The notes under the pieces were generated by a model that saw only the letters and a program-made list of their open reading frames with translations, was not told the origin of the DNA and searched no databases. A stretch of 64,000 nt of DNA from Streptomyces tendae (GTDB taxonomy: Bacteria; Actinomycetota; Actinomycetes; Streptomycetales; Streptomycetaceae), in contig NZ_CP043959.1 in NCBI RefSeq assembly GCF_008632955.1, forward strand, positions 5,394,001-5,458,000, given 5' to 3'. The translations under genes and the position numbers were made by a program. Of this stretch, positions 1 to 8,709 are shown in pieces. Within the stretch, counting starts at the first letter, position 1. Every line of letters begins with the position of its first letter.

Positions 1-305
1 AGCGGGCAGGGGGCGGTGGAGGCGGCGCCGTCGCAGTCGACGACGTCCCCCTCGCCCTCGAAGGCGCGGACCAGCGCGCCTACGGAGGCCCCGCGGCCCT
101 TCTCCGTGAGGGACAGGCCGCCGCCCCGGCCGCGCCGGGCGGTGAGCAGTGCCATGTGCTGGAGTTCGGCGACGACCTTGGCGGCATGGGTGTACGGCAC
201 GTCCATGGCCGCCGCGACGTCCCGCGTCGTGGGGTTGGTGTCCCCGGCCACGGCGAGGCGCATGAGGACCCGCAGGGCGAGGTCGGTGGAGCGCAGCAGC
301 CGCAT
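1..305 (-). CDS. Rrf2-family regulator, NsrR-like (3' end outside window)
   Basis: The N-terminal 101 residues of a winged-helix Rrf2 regulator are visible, beginning MRLLRSTDLALRVLMRL. The recognition-helix region (TTRDVAAAMDVPYTHAAKVV, residues 26-45) is followed by the wing (RRGRGGGLSLT). Cysteines at about residues 91 and 100 sit where NsrR proteins carry ligands of their NO-sensing [4Fe-4S] cluster; a third would lie beyond the window edge. Inferred role: NO- or redox-responsive repressor. It is divergent from the DUF3105 gene, with a 209-base gap. No hmp gene is visible, so the NsrR assignment rests on sequence alone and another Rrf2 member is possible. Confidence 0.75.
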   Translation of the reverse strand, partial: MRLLRSTDLALRVLMRLAVAGDTNPTTRDVAAAMDVPYTHAAKVVAELQHMALLTARRGRGGGLSLTEKGRGASVGALVRAFEGEGDVVDCDGAASTAPCP

Positions 306-514
306 ACCGGGAAGCGTAGGTAATCGGAATCCTGGCTCAAAATTTCCGGCCGGATCTTCACCAGCTCCTCCCGGTCCCCGTCCGGGCCCCGGGAGCGCGG
401 CCACGACGTGTCCGGTCCTTGCCGCCGCCCCCTACGACTCGCCCGTCCCCGCCATTACGATCAGCTGACCCGACAGCCCCTCCCGTCGCCCCCTCCGACC
501 CGAAGGACACCTCC

Positions 515-1180
515 ATGGGCTCCGCCAAGAAGAGCAGCGCGTCACGCACGGCACGCATAGAGGAGATGCGGCGCGCCGAGCAGGCCCGCGACCGCCGCAA
601 ACGGATCCTCGTCGTCGCCGCCTCCGTGGTGGTCGTCGCGGGCCTGGTCGCGGGCGGGGTGGCGCTCGTCCGGTCGCAGTCGGACGACGGCGGCAGCACC
701 GCGGCGGACGACTCCAGGAGCGCGGGCAGGTTCGTCACCGGCGCGGACGGCGTACGGGCCTGGAAGGGCACGCTGGACCGCAATCACGTGACCAAGACCG
801 TGGACTACCCGGTCACGCCGCCCGTGGGCGGTGACCACAACCCGGTGTGGATGAACTGCGACGGGGACGTCTACGAGGACGAGATCAACGCCACCAACGC
901 CGTCCACTCGCTGGAGCACGGCGCGGTGTGGGTGACGTACAACGGCGATGCTCCCGAGCGGGACGTGGAGGCGCTGGCGGCGAAGGTGAAGAAGACGCCG
1001 TACACGCTGATGAGCCCGGTCGACGGGCAGAAGGACCCGCTGGTGCTGACCGCGTGGGGCCACCAGCGCACGGTGACCGGCGCCGACGACCCGGCCGTGG
1101 ACGCGTTCCTGGAGAAGTTCGTGCAGGGGCAGCAGACGCCCGAGCCGGGTGCGGCCTGCACCAACGGGCTGTCGAAGTGA
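515..1180 (+). CDS. DUF3105 membrane-anchored protein
   Basis: This 221-residue protein has a short basic cytoplasmic N-terminus, one membrane segment at about residues 29-50 (ILVVAASVVVVAGLVAGGVA) and an extracytoplasmic domain. The domain carries the HNPVWMNCDG and HSLEHGAVWVTY blocks typical of DUF3105. The ATG is preceded by GAAGGAC at good spacing. Its stop overlaps the GTG start of the DUF305 gene by four bases, so the two are translationally coupled. DUF3105/DUF305 pairs are common in Streptomyces; a link to copper or other metal handling is often suggested but is not demonstrated by anything seen here. Confidence 0.85.
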   Translation: MGSAKKSSASRTARIEEMRRAEQARDRRKRILVVAASVVVVAGLVAGGVALVRSQSDDGGSTAADDSRSAGRFVTGADGVRAWKGTLDRNHVTKTVDYPVTPPVGGDHNPVWMNCDGDVYEDEINATNAVHSLEHGAVWVTYNGDAPERDVEALAAKVKKTPYTLMSPVDGQKDPLVLTAWGHQRTVTGADDPAVDAFLEKFVQGQQTPEPGAACTNGLSK

Positions 1181-1812
1181 GGCGGTCCGCCCTGCCGGCC
1201 GGTGTCGTGGCGGCGGTGCTCGCCGCCGCCGTGGCCGTCGGGTGGACGGTCGCCGCGGCGGCCGGGGACGAGGGGTCCTCCCCGGCCGCGGTCCCGTCCG
1301 CGGACTCCGCGGACGCCGGGTTCGCCCGGGACATGGCCGTGCACCACCAGCAGGCCGTGGAGATGTCGTACGTGGTGCGCGACCGCACCGACGACGAGGA
1401 GGTCCGGCGGCTCGCCTACGACATCGCCCAGACCCAGGCCAACCAGCGCGGCATGCTGCTGGGCTGGCTCGATCTGTGGGAGCTGCCCAAGGTGTCCGCC
1501 GATCCGCCCATGACGTGGATGGGGATGGGTGACGCGGCGGCCGGCGAGGACGGCGCGCTGATGCCGGGCATGGCGACCGACGCGGAGATGGCGCGGCTGG
1601 CCCGGCTGTCCGGCAGGCGGGCCGAGGTCTTCTACCTCCGGCTGATGACGGCCCATCACCGGGGCGGGGTGCACATGGCCCAGGGGTGCGTGCGCGCCTG
1701 CGAGGTGGGGGCCGAACGGCGGCTCGCCCGCGGGATGGTCGAAGGGCAGGAGTCCGAGATCCGCCTGATGGCGGGGATGCTGAAGGCCCGGGGGGCGTCC
1801 GCGCGGCCGTGA
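1177..1812 (+). CDS. DUF305 exported protein
   Basis: A 211-residue exported protein with an N-terminal signal or anchor (residues 5-25, Ala/Val rich), followed by a four-helix, ferritin-like DUF305 domain. Paired histidine motifs typical of the family are present: DMAVHHQQAVEMS near residue 50, and TAHHRGGVHMAQG with flanking methionines near residue 160. The Met-rich middle (MTWMGMGDAA, MPGMATDAEM) would suit metal binding outside the membrane. The GTG start overlaps the preceding stop (GTGA), which fixes the start. It probably acts with the upstream DUF3105 protein; function is not established. Confidence 0.85.
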   Translation: MRRSALPAGVVAAVLAAAVAVGWTVAAAAGDEGSSPAAVPSADSADAGFARDMAVHHQQAVEMSYVVRDRTDDEEVRRLAYDIAQTQANQRGMLLGWLDLWELPKVSADPPMTWMGMGDAAAGEDGALMPGMATDAEMARLARLSGRRAEVFYLRLMTAHHRGGVHMAQGCVRACEVGAERRLARGMVEGQESEIRLMAGMLKARGASARP

Positions 1813-1894
1813 CGGCCGGGGGCCGGCGGGCCGTCGTACGGCGGCCCGGCTCACGCACCGCACATCGCGTCGCTCTGACGATTACACTGGCCGC

Positions 1895-3661
1895 GTGCCT
1901 CAACTACGACTCGCCCTGAATCAGATCGACTCGAGCGTCGGCGACCTCGCCGGCAACGCCGAAACGATTGTCCGCTGGACCCGGCACTCCGCCGAGCAGG
2001 GGGCGCATCTCGTGGCGTTCCCGGAGATGGCGCTGACCGGGTATCCCGTCGAGGACCTCGCCCTGCGGTCGACCTTCGTGGAGGCCTCCCGGGCGTCCCT
2101 GCGCGCCCTCGCCGCGCGCCTGGCGGAGGAGGGCTTCGGCGACCTGCCGGTGGTGGTCGGCTACCTCGACCGCAGCGCCGCCGCCCAGCCCAAGTACGGG
2201 CAGCCCGCGGGCGCGCCGCGCAACGCCGCGGCCGTGCTGCACGGGGGTGAGGTGGCGCTCAGCTTCGCCAAGCACCACCTGCCGAACTACGGCGTCTTCG
2301 ACGAGTTCCGGTACTTCGTGCCCGGTGACACCCTGCCGGTGGTGCGGGTGCGCGGGGTCGACGTCGCCCTCGCCATCTGCGAGGACCTGTGGCAGGACGG
2401 CGGCCGGGTGCCTGCCGCGCGCTCGGCGGGCGCCGGGCTGCTGCTGTCCGTCAACGCCTCGCCGTACGAGCGGGACAAGGACGACACGCGGCTGGAACTG
2501 GTGCGCAAGCGGGCCCAGGAGGCCGGCTGCACCACCGCGTACCTGGCGATGATGGGCGGGCAGGACGACCTCGTCTTCGACGGCGACTCGATCGTCGTCG
2601 ACCGTGCCGGTGAGGTCGTGGCCCGCGCGCCGCAGTTCTCCGAGACGTGCCTGGTGGTCGACCTGGACCTGCCGGCCGCGGCGGCCGACGCGCCGGAGGG
2701 CGTGGTGGACGACGGACTGCGCATCGAACGGGTGGTGCTGTCCGAGGAGCCCGTCCCCGCCTACGAACCGGAGCACACCGGCGGCTACGCCGAGCGTCTC
2801 GACGACGACGAGGAGGTGTACTCCGCGCTCGTCGTGGGCCTGCGGGCGTACGTCGAGAAGAACGGCTTCCGGTCGGTGCTGATCGGGCTGTCCGGGGGCA
2901 TCGACTCGGCGCTGGTCGCCGCGATCGCCTGCGACGCGGTGGACCCGGAGAACGTGTACGGCGTGTCGATGCCGTCGAAGTACTCGTCCGAGCACTCCAA
3001 GGGCGACGCGGCGGAGCTGGCGCGGCGCACCGGGCTCAACTACCGCACGGTCGCGATCGAGCCGATGTTCGACGCGTACATGGGGTCGCTGGAGCTGACC
3101 GGCCTGGCCGAGGAGAACCTCCAGTCGCGGCTGCGCGGCACGATGCTGATGGCCATCTCCAACCAGGAGGGCCACATCGTCCTGGCCCCCGGCAACAAGT
3201 CCGAGCTGGCGGTGGGCTACTCGACGCTGTACGGCGACTCGGTCGGCGCGTACGGGCCCATCAAGGACGTCTACAAGACCCTGGTGTTCCGGCTGGCCCG
3301 GTGGCGCAACCGCGCGGCCGAGGAGCGGGGGCAGACGCCGCCGATCCCGGAGAACTCCATCTCCAAGCCGCCGAGCGCCGAACTGCGGCCCGGCCAGGTC
3401 GACACGGACTCGCTGCCCGACTACCCGGTGCTGGACGCGATCCTGGCCATGTACGTGGACCGGGACAAGGGCGCGGACGAGATCGTCGAGGCCGGCTACG
3501 ACCGCGAACTGGTCGAGAAGACGCTGCGGATGGTGGACCGGGCGGAGTACAAGCGCCGGCAGTACCCGCCGGGCACGAAGATCTCCCCCAAGGGCTTCGG
3601 CAAGGACCGCCGCCTGCCCATCACCAACGGCTGGCGTGAAGGGCTGCCTCCGCAGGTGTGA
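1895..3661 (+). CDS. nadE: glutamine-dependent NAD+ synthetase
   Basis: NadE converts nicotinic-acid adenine dinucleotide to NAD+ using ATP and ammonia released from glutamine, the last step of NAD+ biosynthesis, in the cytoplasm. The 588 residues comprise an N-terminal nitrilase-type glutaminase domain with the triad Glu44 (FPEMALTGYP), Lys126 (AKHHLPNYG) and Cys162 (ICEDLW), and a C-terminal synthetase domain with the pyrophosphatase loop LSGGIDSALVAA near residue 333. Length is normal for bacterial two-domain enzymes. The GTG start has no Shine-Dalgarno; TACACT lies six bases upstream, suggesting a leaderless mRNA. A strong hairpin follows the stop. Confidence 0.95.
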   Translation: MPQLRLALNQIDSSVGDLAGNAETIVRWTRHSAEQGAHLVAFPEMALTGYPVEDLALRSTFVEASRASLRALAARLAEEGFGDLPVVVGYLDRSAAAQPKYGQPAGAPRNAAAVLHGGEVALSFAKHHLPNYGVFDEFRYFVPGDTLPVVRVRGVDVALAICEDLWQDGGRVPAARSAGAGLLLSVNASPYERDKDDTRLELVRKRAQEAGCTTAYLAMMGGQDDLVFDGDSIVVDRAGEVVARAPQFSETCLVVDLDLPAAAADAPEGVVDDGLRIERVVLSEEPVPAYEPEHTGGYAERLDDDEEVYSALVVGLRAYVEKNGFRSVLIGLSGGIDSALVAAIACDAVDPENVYGVSMPSKYSSEHSKGDAAELARRTGLNYRTVAIEPMFDAYMGSLELTGLAEENLQSRLRGTMLMAISNQEGHIVLAPGNKSELAVGYSTLYGDSVGAYGPIKDVYKTLVFRLARWRNRAAEERGQTPPIPENSISKPPSAELRPGQVDTDSLPDYPVLDAILAMYVDRDKGADEIVEAGYDRELVEKTLRMVDRAEYKRRQYPPGTKISPKGFGKDRRLPITNGWREGLPPQV

Positions 3662-3672
3662 GGACCCCCTGT

Positions 3673-3716
3673 GACGGCGGGCGGGGGGCGGTCGGTGTCG
3701 CACCCCGCCCGCCGTC
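3673..3716. terminator. bidirectional terminator hairpin
   Basis: GACGGCGGGCGGGG pairs with CCCCGCCCGCCGTC around a ~16-base loop. It lies just after nadE and before the convergent gene ending at 3809, so it can serve both. Confidence 0.8.
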
Positions 3717-3808
3717 ATGCCTATACGTGCGCCCCGGAAGCGCGGGACCGTCCGCGGGCGCGGACCGGTCCGCGCGCGCTCCCGCCGGGACGCGACCGCC
3801 CCGCGGCG

Positions 3809-4861
3809 TCAGTCCCGCGCGGTCGCGACCTTCACCCGGGCCGCTATCGGCAGGTGGTCGCTCCCGGTCGGCGGGAGTGTCCAGGAACTCTCCGGTTCGG
3901 CGCCCTTCACCAGGATCTGGTCGATCCGGGCCATCGGGAACGACGCCGGCCAGCTGAAGCCGAAGCCGCTGCCCACCGCGCCCTGCGTGGACCGCATCTG
4001 GGAGGTGACGGCCTTCAGGGAGCGGTCGTTCATCGTGCCGTTCAGGTCGCCGAGCAGGACGACGTTCTCCAGCGGTTCGCCGGCGATGGCCTCGCCCAGC
4101 GCGTCGGCGCTCTTGTCGCGCTGCCGGGCCGTGAAGCCGGCCTCCAGCTTCACCCGTACCGAGGGCAGATGGGCGACGTAGACCGCGACCCGCCCGGCCG
4201 GGGCGTCCACCGTGGCGCGCATCGCCCGCTTCCAGCCCAGCCGGATGTCCACCGACTTCACGTCGCTGAGCGGGTACTTGCTCCACAGCCCGACCGTGCC
4301 GACCACCGCGTGGTACTTGTACGTCCCCGACAGCGCCGTCCGGTACGTCGGCACCGCGGACGCCTTGAGCTCCTCCAGCGCCAGCACGTCCGCGCCCGAG
4401 GCGGCCACGTCGCGGGCGGTGCCGGACGGGTCCGGGTTGTCGGCGTTGACGTTGTGGGTGGCCACCGTGAGGTCGCCGCCGGCGGCGTTCTTGTCGCTGA
4501 GCAGACCGCCGAACAAGTTCAGCCAGACGGCCACCGGCAGGATCGCCGCGAGCACCGCCGTCGCCGACCTGCGCACCAGGGCGAGGACGAGCAGCACCGG
4601 GACGGCCAGCCCCAGCCAGGGCAGGAACGTCTCGACCAGGCTGCCCAGGTTGCCGACGCGGTTGGGGATGTAGGCGTGGGCCAGCATCACCAGGGCCACC
4701 AGGAGGGCGCACACGGCCACTACCCAGCCCCGGCGCCAGATCCCGCGATCGCTCCGCAACGCCCCGCCCAGCCGGTGCAACAGGCGCCGAAGCGGGGAGG
4801 CAGGGTGCTCGGGACCCTGACGTCCGTCGTCCGTCTCCGTCATGTACGCCTGCTGCGCCAT
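3809..4861 (-). CDS. membrane-anchored endonuclease/exonuclease/phosphatase-family protein
   Basis: The 350-residue protein has three hydrophobic segments in its first ~125 residues (about 46-66, 78-98, 103-122), then an EEP (DNase I-like) metallophosphoesterase domain. Visible family motifs are THNVNADN (metal-binding Asn), LEELKAS (Glu ligand), VAHLPS, LLGDLNGT (Asp/Asn) and the C-terminal GSDHLPI His. The catalytic domain should face outside the membrane. The substrate is not predictable: relatives act on DNA, phosphoinositides or sphingomyelin. Start chosen at the ATG preceded by GAGGCG; a second in-frame ATG lies six codons in. Convergent with nadE. Confidence 0.8.
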   Translation of the reverse strand: MAQQAYMTETDDGRQGPEHPASPLRRLLHRLGGALRSDRGIWRRGWVVAVCALLVALVMLAHAYIPNRVGNLGSLVETFLPWLGLAVPVLLVLALVRRSATAVLAAILPVAVWLNLFGGLLSDKNAAGGDLTVATHNVNADNPDPSGTARDVAASGADVLALEELKASAVPTYRTALSGTYKYHAVVGTVGLWSKYPLSDVKSVDIRLGWKRAMRATVDAPAGRVAVYVAHLPSVRVKLEAGFTARQRDKSADALGEAIAGEPLENVVLLGDLNGTMNDRSLKAVTSQMRSTQGAVGSGFGFSWPASFPMARIDQILVKGAEPESSWTLPPTGSDHLPIAARVKVATARD

Positions 4862-5051
4862 ACCGTCGCCTCACAACCTGCCGTGCACACCGTCGCCCCC
4901 CGTGTCCGTAAGACCCTAGGGGATGATCGGTTCCTTTCCCGCCGCGCGTTGCGGCCGTACGGGAGCGAGGACGTGCCGGGGCGCGCGGGCAGTTCCGCGG
5001 TGGCGTCGCGAAAGCGTTGTCTGTGACGAAACGCGCACAGGGTGACCGCGG

Positions 5052-5669
5052 TCAGCCGCCGGCCGGGCGCAGCCCTTCGAGCAGCGTGTCGACCACCCGT
5101 TCGGCGAGGTCGGCGGGGAGGTCCGCGTCGGGCCGCAGCACCGTGCGGACGAGGACGGGGCCCACGACGATGTCGTTGAGCAGTTCCAGGTCGACGTCGG
5201 CGCGCAGTTCGCCGTTGTCGCGGCCCCGGCGCAGCACCTCCACGCCCACCCGGCGGCGCGGCTGGATGACGGTGTCGTGGTAGGCGGCCCACAGATGGGG
5301 GCTGCTCTTCATCTGGGCGCGGACGTTGTGCAGGATCGCCGAGGTCCGGCCGGCCAGGCCGCGCAGCCGCAGGGACTCCAGCAGCACCACCAGGTCGTCG
5401 CGCATGGAGGTGCCGGGGAGTTCGGGGTCCGGGGTTCGGCGGCGCGCATGACGTCGACGAAGAGCTGCTCCTTGCCGCTCCAGCGCCGTAGATGGTGGCC
5501 TTGCCGACGCCCGCGGTGCGGGCGATGCGCTCGATGGAGAGTTCGGCGAGCGGCACGCCGTCCTCCAGGAGCTTCATCACCCCTCGATGATGGCGTGTTC
5601 GACCGCCTCGCTGCGGGGGCGGCCCCGGGCGGGGCCGCCCTGCCGGGGGCCGGTGCCGGCCAGGTCCAC
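5052..5669 (-). pseudogene. TetR-family regulator broken by three single-base deletions
   Basis: A full-length TetR protein (about 206 residues) is recoverable only if one base is restored at each of three places. These are near 5581 (IIEG to VMKLLEDG), near 5488 (ATIY to RRWSGKEQLF) and near 5430 (MRAAE to DPELPG). The DNA-binding HTH is clear (IERIARTAGVGKATIYRRW after repair), followed by the ligand domain ending LEGLRPAGG. The GTG at 5669 follows AAAGGA. The 618 bases plus three restore an exact multiple of three. All deletions are in G/C runs, so sequencing or assembly error is more likely than real decay. Probable repressor of the adjacent MFS gene through the palindrome at 7416. Confidence 0.75.
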
Positions 5670-5713
5670 GTCGTGACGTCCTTTCGGTGGCGGGACGACG
5701 ATTCTCCCCGGTC

Positions 5714-5736
5714 GGCGGTGGCGGCACGCCACCGCC
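5714..5736 (-). terminator. hairpin between MFS and TetR genes
   Basis: GGCGGTGGCG and CGCCACCGCC form a 10-bp stem with a 3-base loop, in the 128-base gap after the MFS stop and before the TetR start. It could partially separate their transcription. Confidence 0.5.
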
Positions 5737-5797
5737 CGGAGGTTTTCGGTCCCTGCTCCCTCTCTCTCCCCCCCGCGGACTCCCCGGGCCCGGGGTG

Positions 5798-7398
5798 TCA
5801 GTCCCCGGTGGACTCCGCCGTGGACACCAGCCGCTGTTCCTCGTCCTCGCCCGAGGGGTTCGCCGTGCGGCCGGGCAGGAACACGGCGACGACGACCGCG
5901 CCGAGCACCGCGACACCGGCGCCCCACAGCGCCGTGACGTGCATGGCGTGCAGGAAGGCGCTGTCGGCCGCGTCGACGAGGGCGTCGGCGCGCGGCCGAG
6001 CCGCTCCGCGACGGCCAGCGTGGCCTCGATGGACTCGCCGGCGGCGTGCCGGGCGGCCGGCGGCAGCACCGCGAGGTCGTCCTGGACGGCGCCGCGGTAG
6101 GCGGTGGACAGCACCGAGCCGAGGACGGCGATGCCGAGGGCGCCGCCGACCTGGCGGAAGGTGTTGCTGAGCGCGGAGGCGGAGCCGGCCTTCTCGCGGG
6201 GCAGGGCCTGCATGATGACGACGCTGACCGGAGTCATCACGTGCGCCATGCCGGCGCCCATCAGGAAGAAGATCACTTCGAGGAGCCAGATCGGGGTGTC
6301 GCGGTCCAGCACGGCGAACGCGGCCAGCATCGCCGCGAGGACCACGAGTCCCGCGGTGGTGGTGGCCTTGTTGCCGAAGCGGTCCACCAGCAGCCGGGCG
6401 CGCGGGGCGAAGACCATCTGCGCGGCGGCCAGGGGCAGCATCAGCAGGCCCGTCTCCAGCGGCGAGTAGCCGCGCACGCTCTGGGTGTAGAAGACCGCGA
6501 AGAAGGTCACGCCCATCAGCGCGAAGAACACCAGGGCGATGGCGACGATCGCCGCCGAGAACACCTTGTTCCTGAAGTAGCCCATGTCGATGGACGGGTG
6601 GTCGCTGCGCTTCTCGGCGATCACGAACGCGGCGAGCACGGCGAGTCCGCCGCCGATGGCGCCGAGCACGACGGGGTCGCCGAAGTCGGCGAGCTGGCCG
6701 CCCTTGATGATGCCGTAGACCAGCAGGACCAGGCCGGCCACGGACAGCACGACGCCCAGCGGGTCGATCCGGCCCGGGGCCGGGTCCCGGGAGTCGGGCA
6801 CCAGCCACAGCATCAGGCCGATGCCGAGGACCACGATGGGGACGTTCACCAGGAAGACCGAGCCCCACCAGAAGTGCTCGAGCAGCAGTCCGCCGGTGAT
6901 CGGCCCGACGGCGATGGCGAGGCCGACGCCGCCCGCCCAGATGCCGATGGCCTTGGGCTGCTCGTCGCGCTCGAAGACGTTCATCAGCACCGCGAGGGTG
7001 GCCGGCATGACGAACGCGGCGCCCAGGCCCATCACCGCGCGGAAGCCGATCAGCTCGGCCGGGGTGCCGGAGAACGCGGCGAGCGCCGAGCCGATGCCGA
7101 ACACGGCGAGCCCGCCGACCAGCACCTTCTTGCGGCCGAGCCGGTCGCCGAGGAGGCCCGCGGTGAACAGCAGGCCCGCGAAGACCAGGGTGTAGGAGTT
7201 GATCGCCCACTCCAGCTGGCTCTGCGTGGCGCCAAGACCGGTGGGGGCGGGCGTCGAGATCGTCTTGATGGCGACGTTCAGGATCGAGTTGTCCAGGACG
7301 ACGATCAGCAGGCTCAGCATCAGCACGCCGAGGATCGCCCAGCGGCGCCGGTGGACGGCCTCCGGGACACGGCGGGCGGGGGCGGCAGGAGAAGTCAT
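5798..7398 (-). pseudogene. EmrB/QacA-type MFS drug exporter with one frameshift near 5989
   Basis: A 14-helix DHA2-family proton-coupled exporter. The first ~470 residues read in one frame, including LDNSILNVAIKTI in TM1 and GDRLGRKKVLVGG in loop 2-3. At about 5989 the frame changes after AERLGRA and resumes as DALVDAADSAFLHAMH, running through the last helix to ...STAESTGD. Adding one base gives 533 residues, the normal family length. Start at the ATG after the divergent operator region. Either the gene lost its last transmembrane segment or one base is missing from the sequence; other indels nearby favour the latter. Likely efflux of a hydrophobic compound under the neighbouring TetR. Confidence 0.8.
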
Positions 7399-7415
7399 GG
7401 GGTCCACCCTAACGA

Positions 7416-7446
7416 TTTCCGATACGGTACCGTCTCGTATCGGAAA
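7416..7446. promoter_or_regulatory. palindromic operator between MFS exporter and panB
   Basis: TTTCCGATACG and CGTATCGGAAA are perfect 11-bp inverted arms separated by nine bases. A second palindrome, ACGGTACCGT, is nested at 7424-7433. It begins 18 bases upstream of the MFS start codon. Position and form fit a TetR-family operator for the adjacent TetR/MFS pair; binding is inferred. Confidence 0.65.
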
Positions 7447-7563
7447 GGCTTTGCCGAGACCTTGCCCCGACATTGCACCGCACGGCCCTCTCCTCAGCGG
7501 CGCGCCACGGCGGGGCGGAGCTCACCGGGGGGCCTCTGGCCCTCTTCCGGCGGAGGTGCCACC

Positions 7564-7605
7564 ATGGACGTGGTCCGGGGACGCCGTCAGGGCGCCTCGA
7601 GATGA
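7564..7605 (+). CDS. possible 13-residue upstream ORF before panB
   Basis: An ATG preceded by the strong ribosome-binding sequence GGAGGTGCCACC opens a 13-codon frame (MDVVRGRRQGASR) ending 19 bases before the panB ATG. It has no recognisable regulatory amino-acid run. It may be a leader that couples or tunes panB translation, or chance. Too short for any homology argument. Confidence 0.3.
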   Translation: MDVVRGRRQGASR

Positions 7606-7624
7606 CGTGTTGGGAGACGGATCC

Positions 7625-8499
7625 ATGACGCAGCTTTCGGCTGCCCAGACCGGGACGCCCGGTTCCTCCTCCGGCGGCAAGACGCTGTACGGAGGCAAGG
7701 GCACACGCCGCATCACTGTCCGCGACATCGCGCTCGCCAAGGAGCGGGGCGAGAAGTGGCCCATGCTCACCGCGTACGACGCGATGACCGCGTCCGTGTT
7801 CGACGAGGCCGGCATCCCGGTGATGCTCGTCGGCGACTCCGCGGGCAACTGCCACCTCGGGTACGAGACCACCGTGCCCGTCACCCTCGACGAGATGACG
7901 ATGCTGGCCGGCGCCGTCGTCCGGGGCACCTCGCGCGCCCTGATCGTCGGCGACCTGCCGTTCGGCTCCTACCAGGAGGGTCCGGTGCAGGCGCTGCGCT
8001 CGGCGACCCGGCTGGTGAAGGAGGCCGGGGTGGGCGCCGTGAAGCTGGAGGGCGGCGAGCGCTCGCACCGGCAGATCGAGCTGCTGGTGGAGTCCGGCAT
8101 CCCCGTGATGGCCCACATCGGGCTGACCCCGCAGTCGGTGAACGCCATGGGCTACCGGGTGCAGGGCCGCGGTGAGGAGGCCGCGCAGCAGTTGCTGCGG
8201 GACGCCAAGGCCGTCCAGGACGCGGGCGCCTTCGCGGTCGTGCTGGAGCTGGTGCCGGCCGAGCTGGCCGCCGAGGTCACCCGGACGCTGCACATCCCGA
8301 CCGTCGGGATCGGCGCGGGCCCGGAGACCGACGCCCAGGTGCTGGTGTGGACCGACATGCTCGGGCTGACCGGCGGCGGGTGCCGAAGTTCGTCAAGCAG
8401 TACGCGAACCTGCGGGACGTGATGACCGGGGCGGCCAAGGCGTTCGCCGAGGACGTGGTCGCCGGGTCCTTCCCGCAGGAGGAGCACTCCGTGCACTGA
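7625..8499 (+). pseudogene. panB: 3-methyl-2-oxobutanoate hydroxymethyltransferase with a frameshift near 8379
   Basis: PanB transfers a hydroxymethyl group from 5,10-methylene-tetrahydrofolate to alpha-ketoisovalerate, the first committed step of pantothenate synthesis. Family blocks are intact: MLTAYDAMTASVFDEAG, VGDSAGNCHLGYE, VGDLPFGSYQ, VKLEGG, MAHIGLTPQSVNAMGY and LELVPAELA. After MLGLTGG the frame breaks; restoring one C gives RVPKFVKQYANLRDVMTGAA and an end at EEHSVH, for 291 residues. The gene is essential for prototrophy, and the loss is one base in a GC run, so a sequence error is the better explanation. RBS GGGAGACGG precedes the ATG. Confidence 0.88.
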
Positions 8500-8560
8500 C
8501 CCGTGCCCGGGTGCCGTGAGCCACTGCCGTACACCCTGTGAGCCACTGCCGCACCACCAC

Positions 8561-8596
8561 GACGGCCCGCCGATCTTCCCCCGTCGGCGGGCCGTC
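8561..8596 (+). terminator. panB terminator hairpin
   Basis: A perfect 13-bp stem (GACGGCCCGCCGA / TCGGCGGGCCGTC) with a 10-base loop, 61 bases after the panB stop. Just before it, GTGAGCCACTGCCG occurs twice (8516 and 8538). Confidence 0.75.
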
Positions 8597-8635
8597 GCCT
8601 TGCCCGGGGCCGGTCCCCGCACCGGCGGCACGCGG

Positions 8636-8675
8636 TGTCGGCGGGATGTCGGCAGGGCTGTCGGCGGGATGTCGG
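8636..8675. repeat. 17-bp direct repeat upstream of the ABC transporter
   Basis: TGTCGGCGGGATGTCGG occurs at 8636-8652 and 8659-8675, a 23-base period, with a further partial copy at 8681. It lies 35-74 bases upstream of the ATPase start codon, where a repeat-binding regulator could act. Confidence 0.6.
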
Positions 8676-8709
8676 GGCTTTGTCGGTGGCCGCTGGAATC
8701 GTCTGGGCC

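Noticed and set aside
4840..7473. A single 877-codon minus-strand frame through the MFS and TetR genes
   Set aside because: Beyond residue ~495 the translation is low-complexity Pro/Arg text, and the true protein ends continue in other frames; it is a run-on created by missing bases, not a fusion protein.
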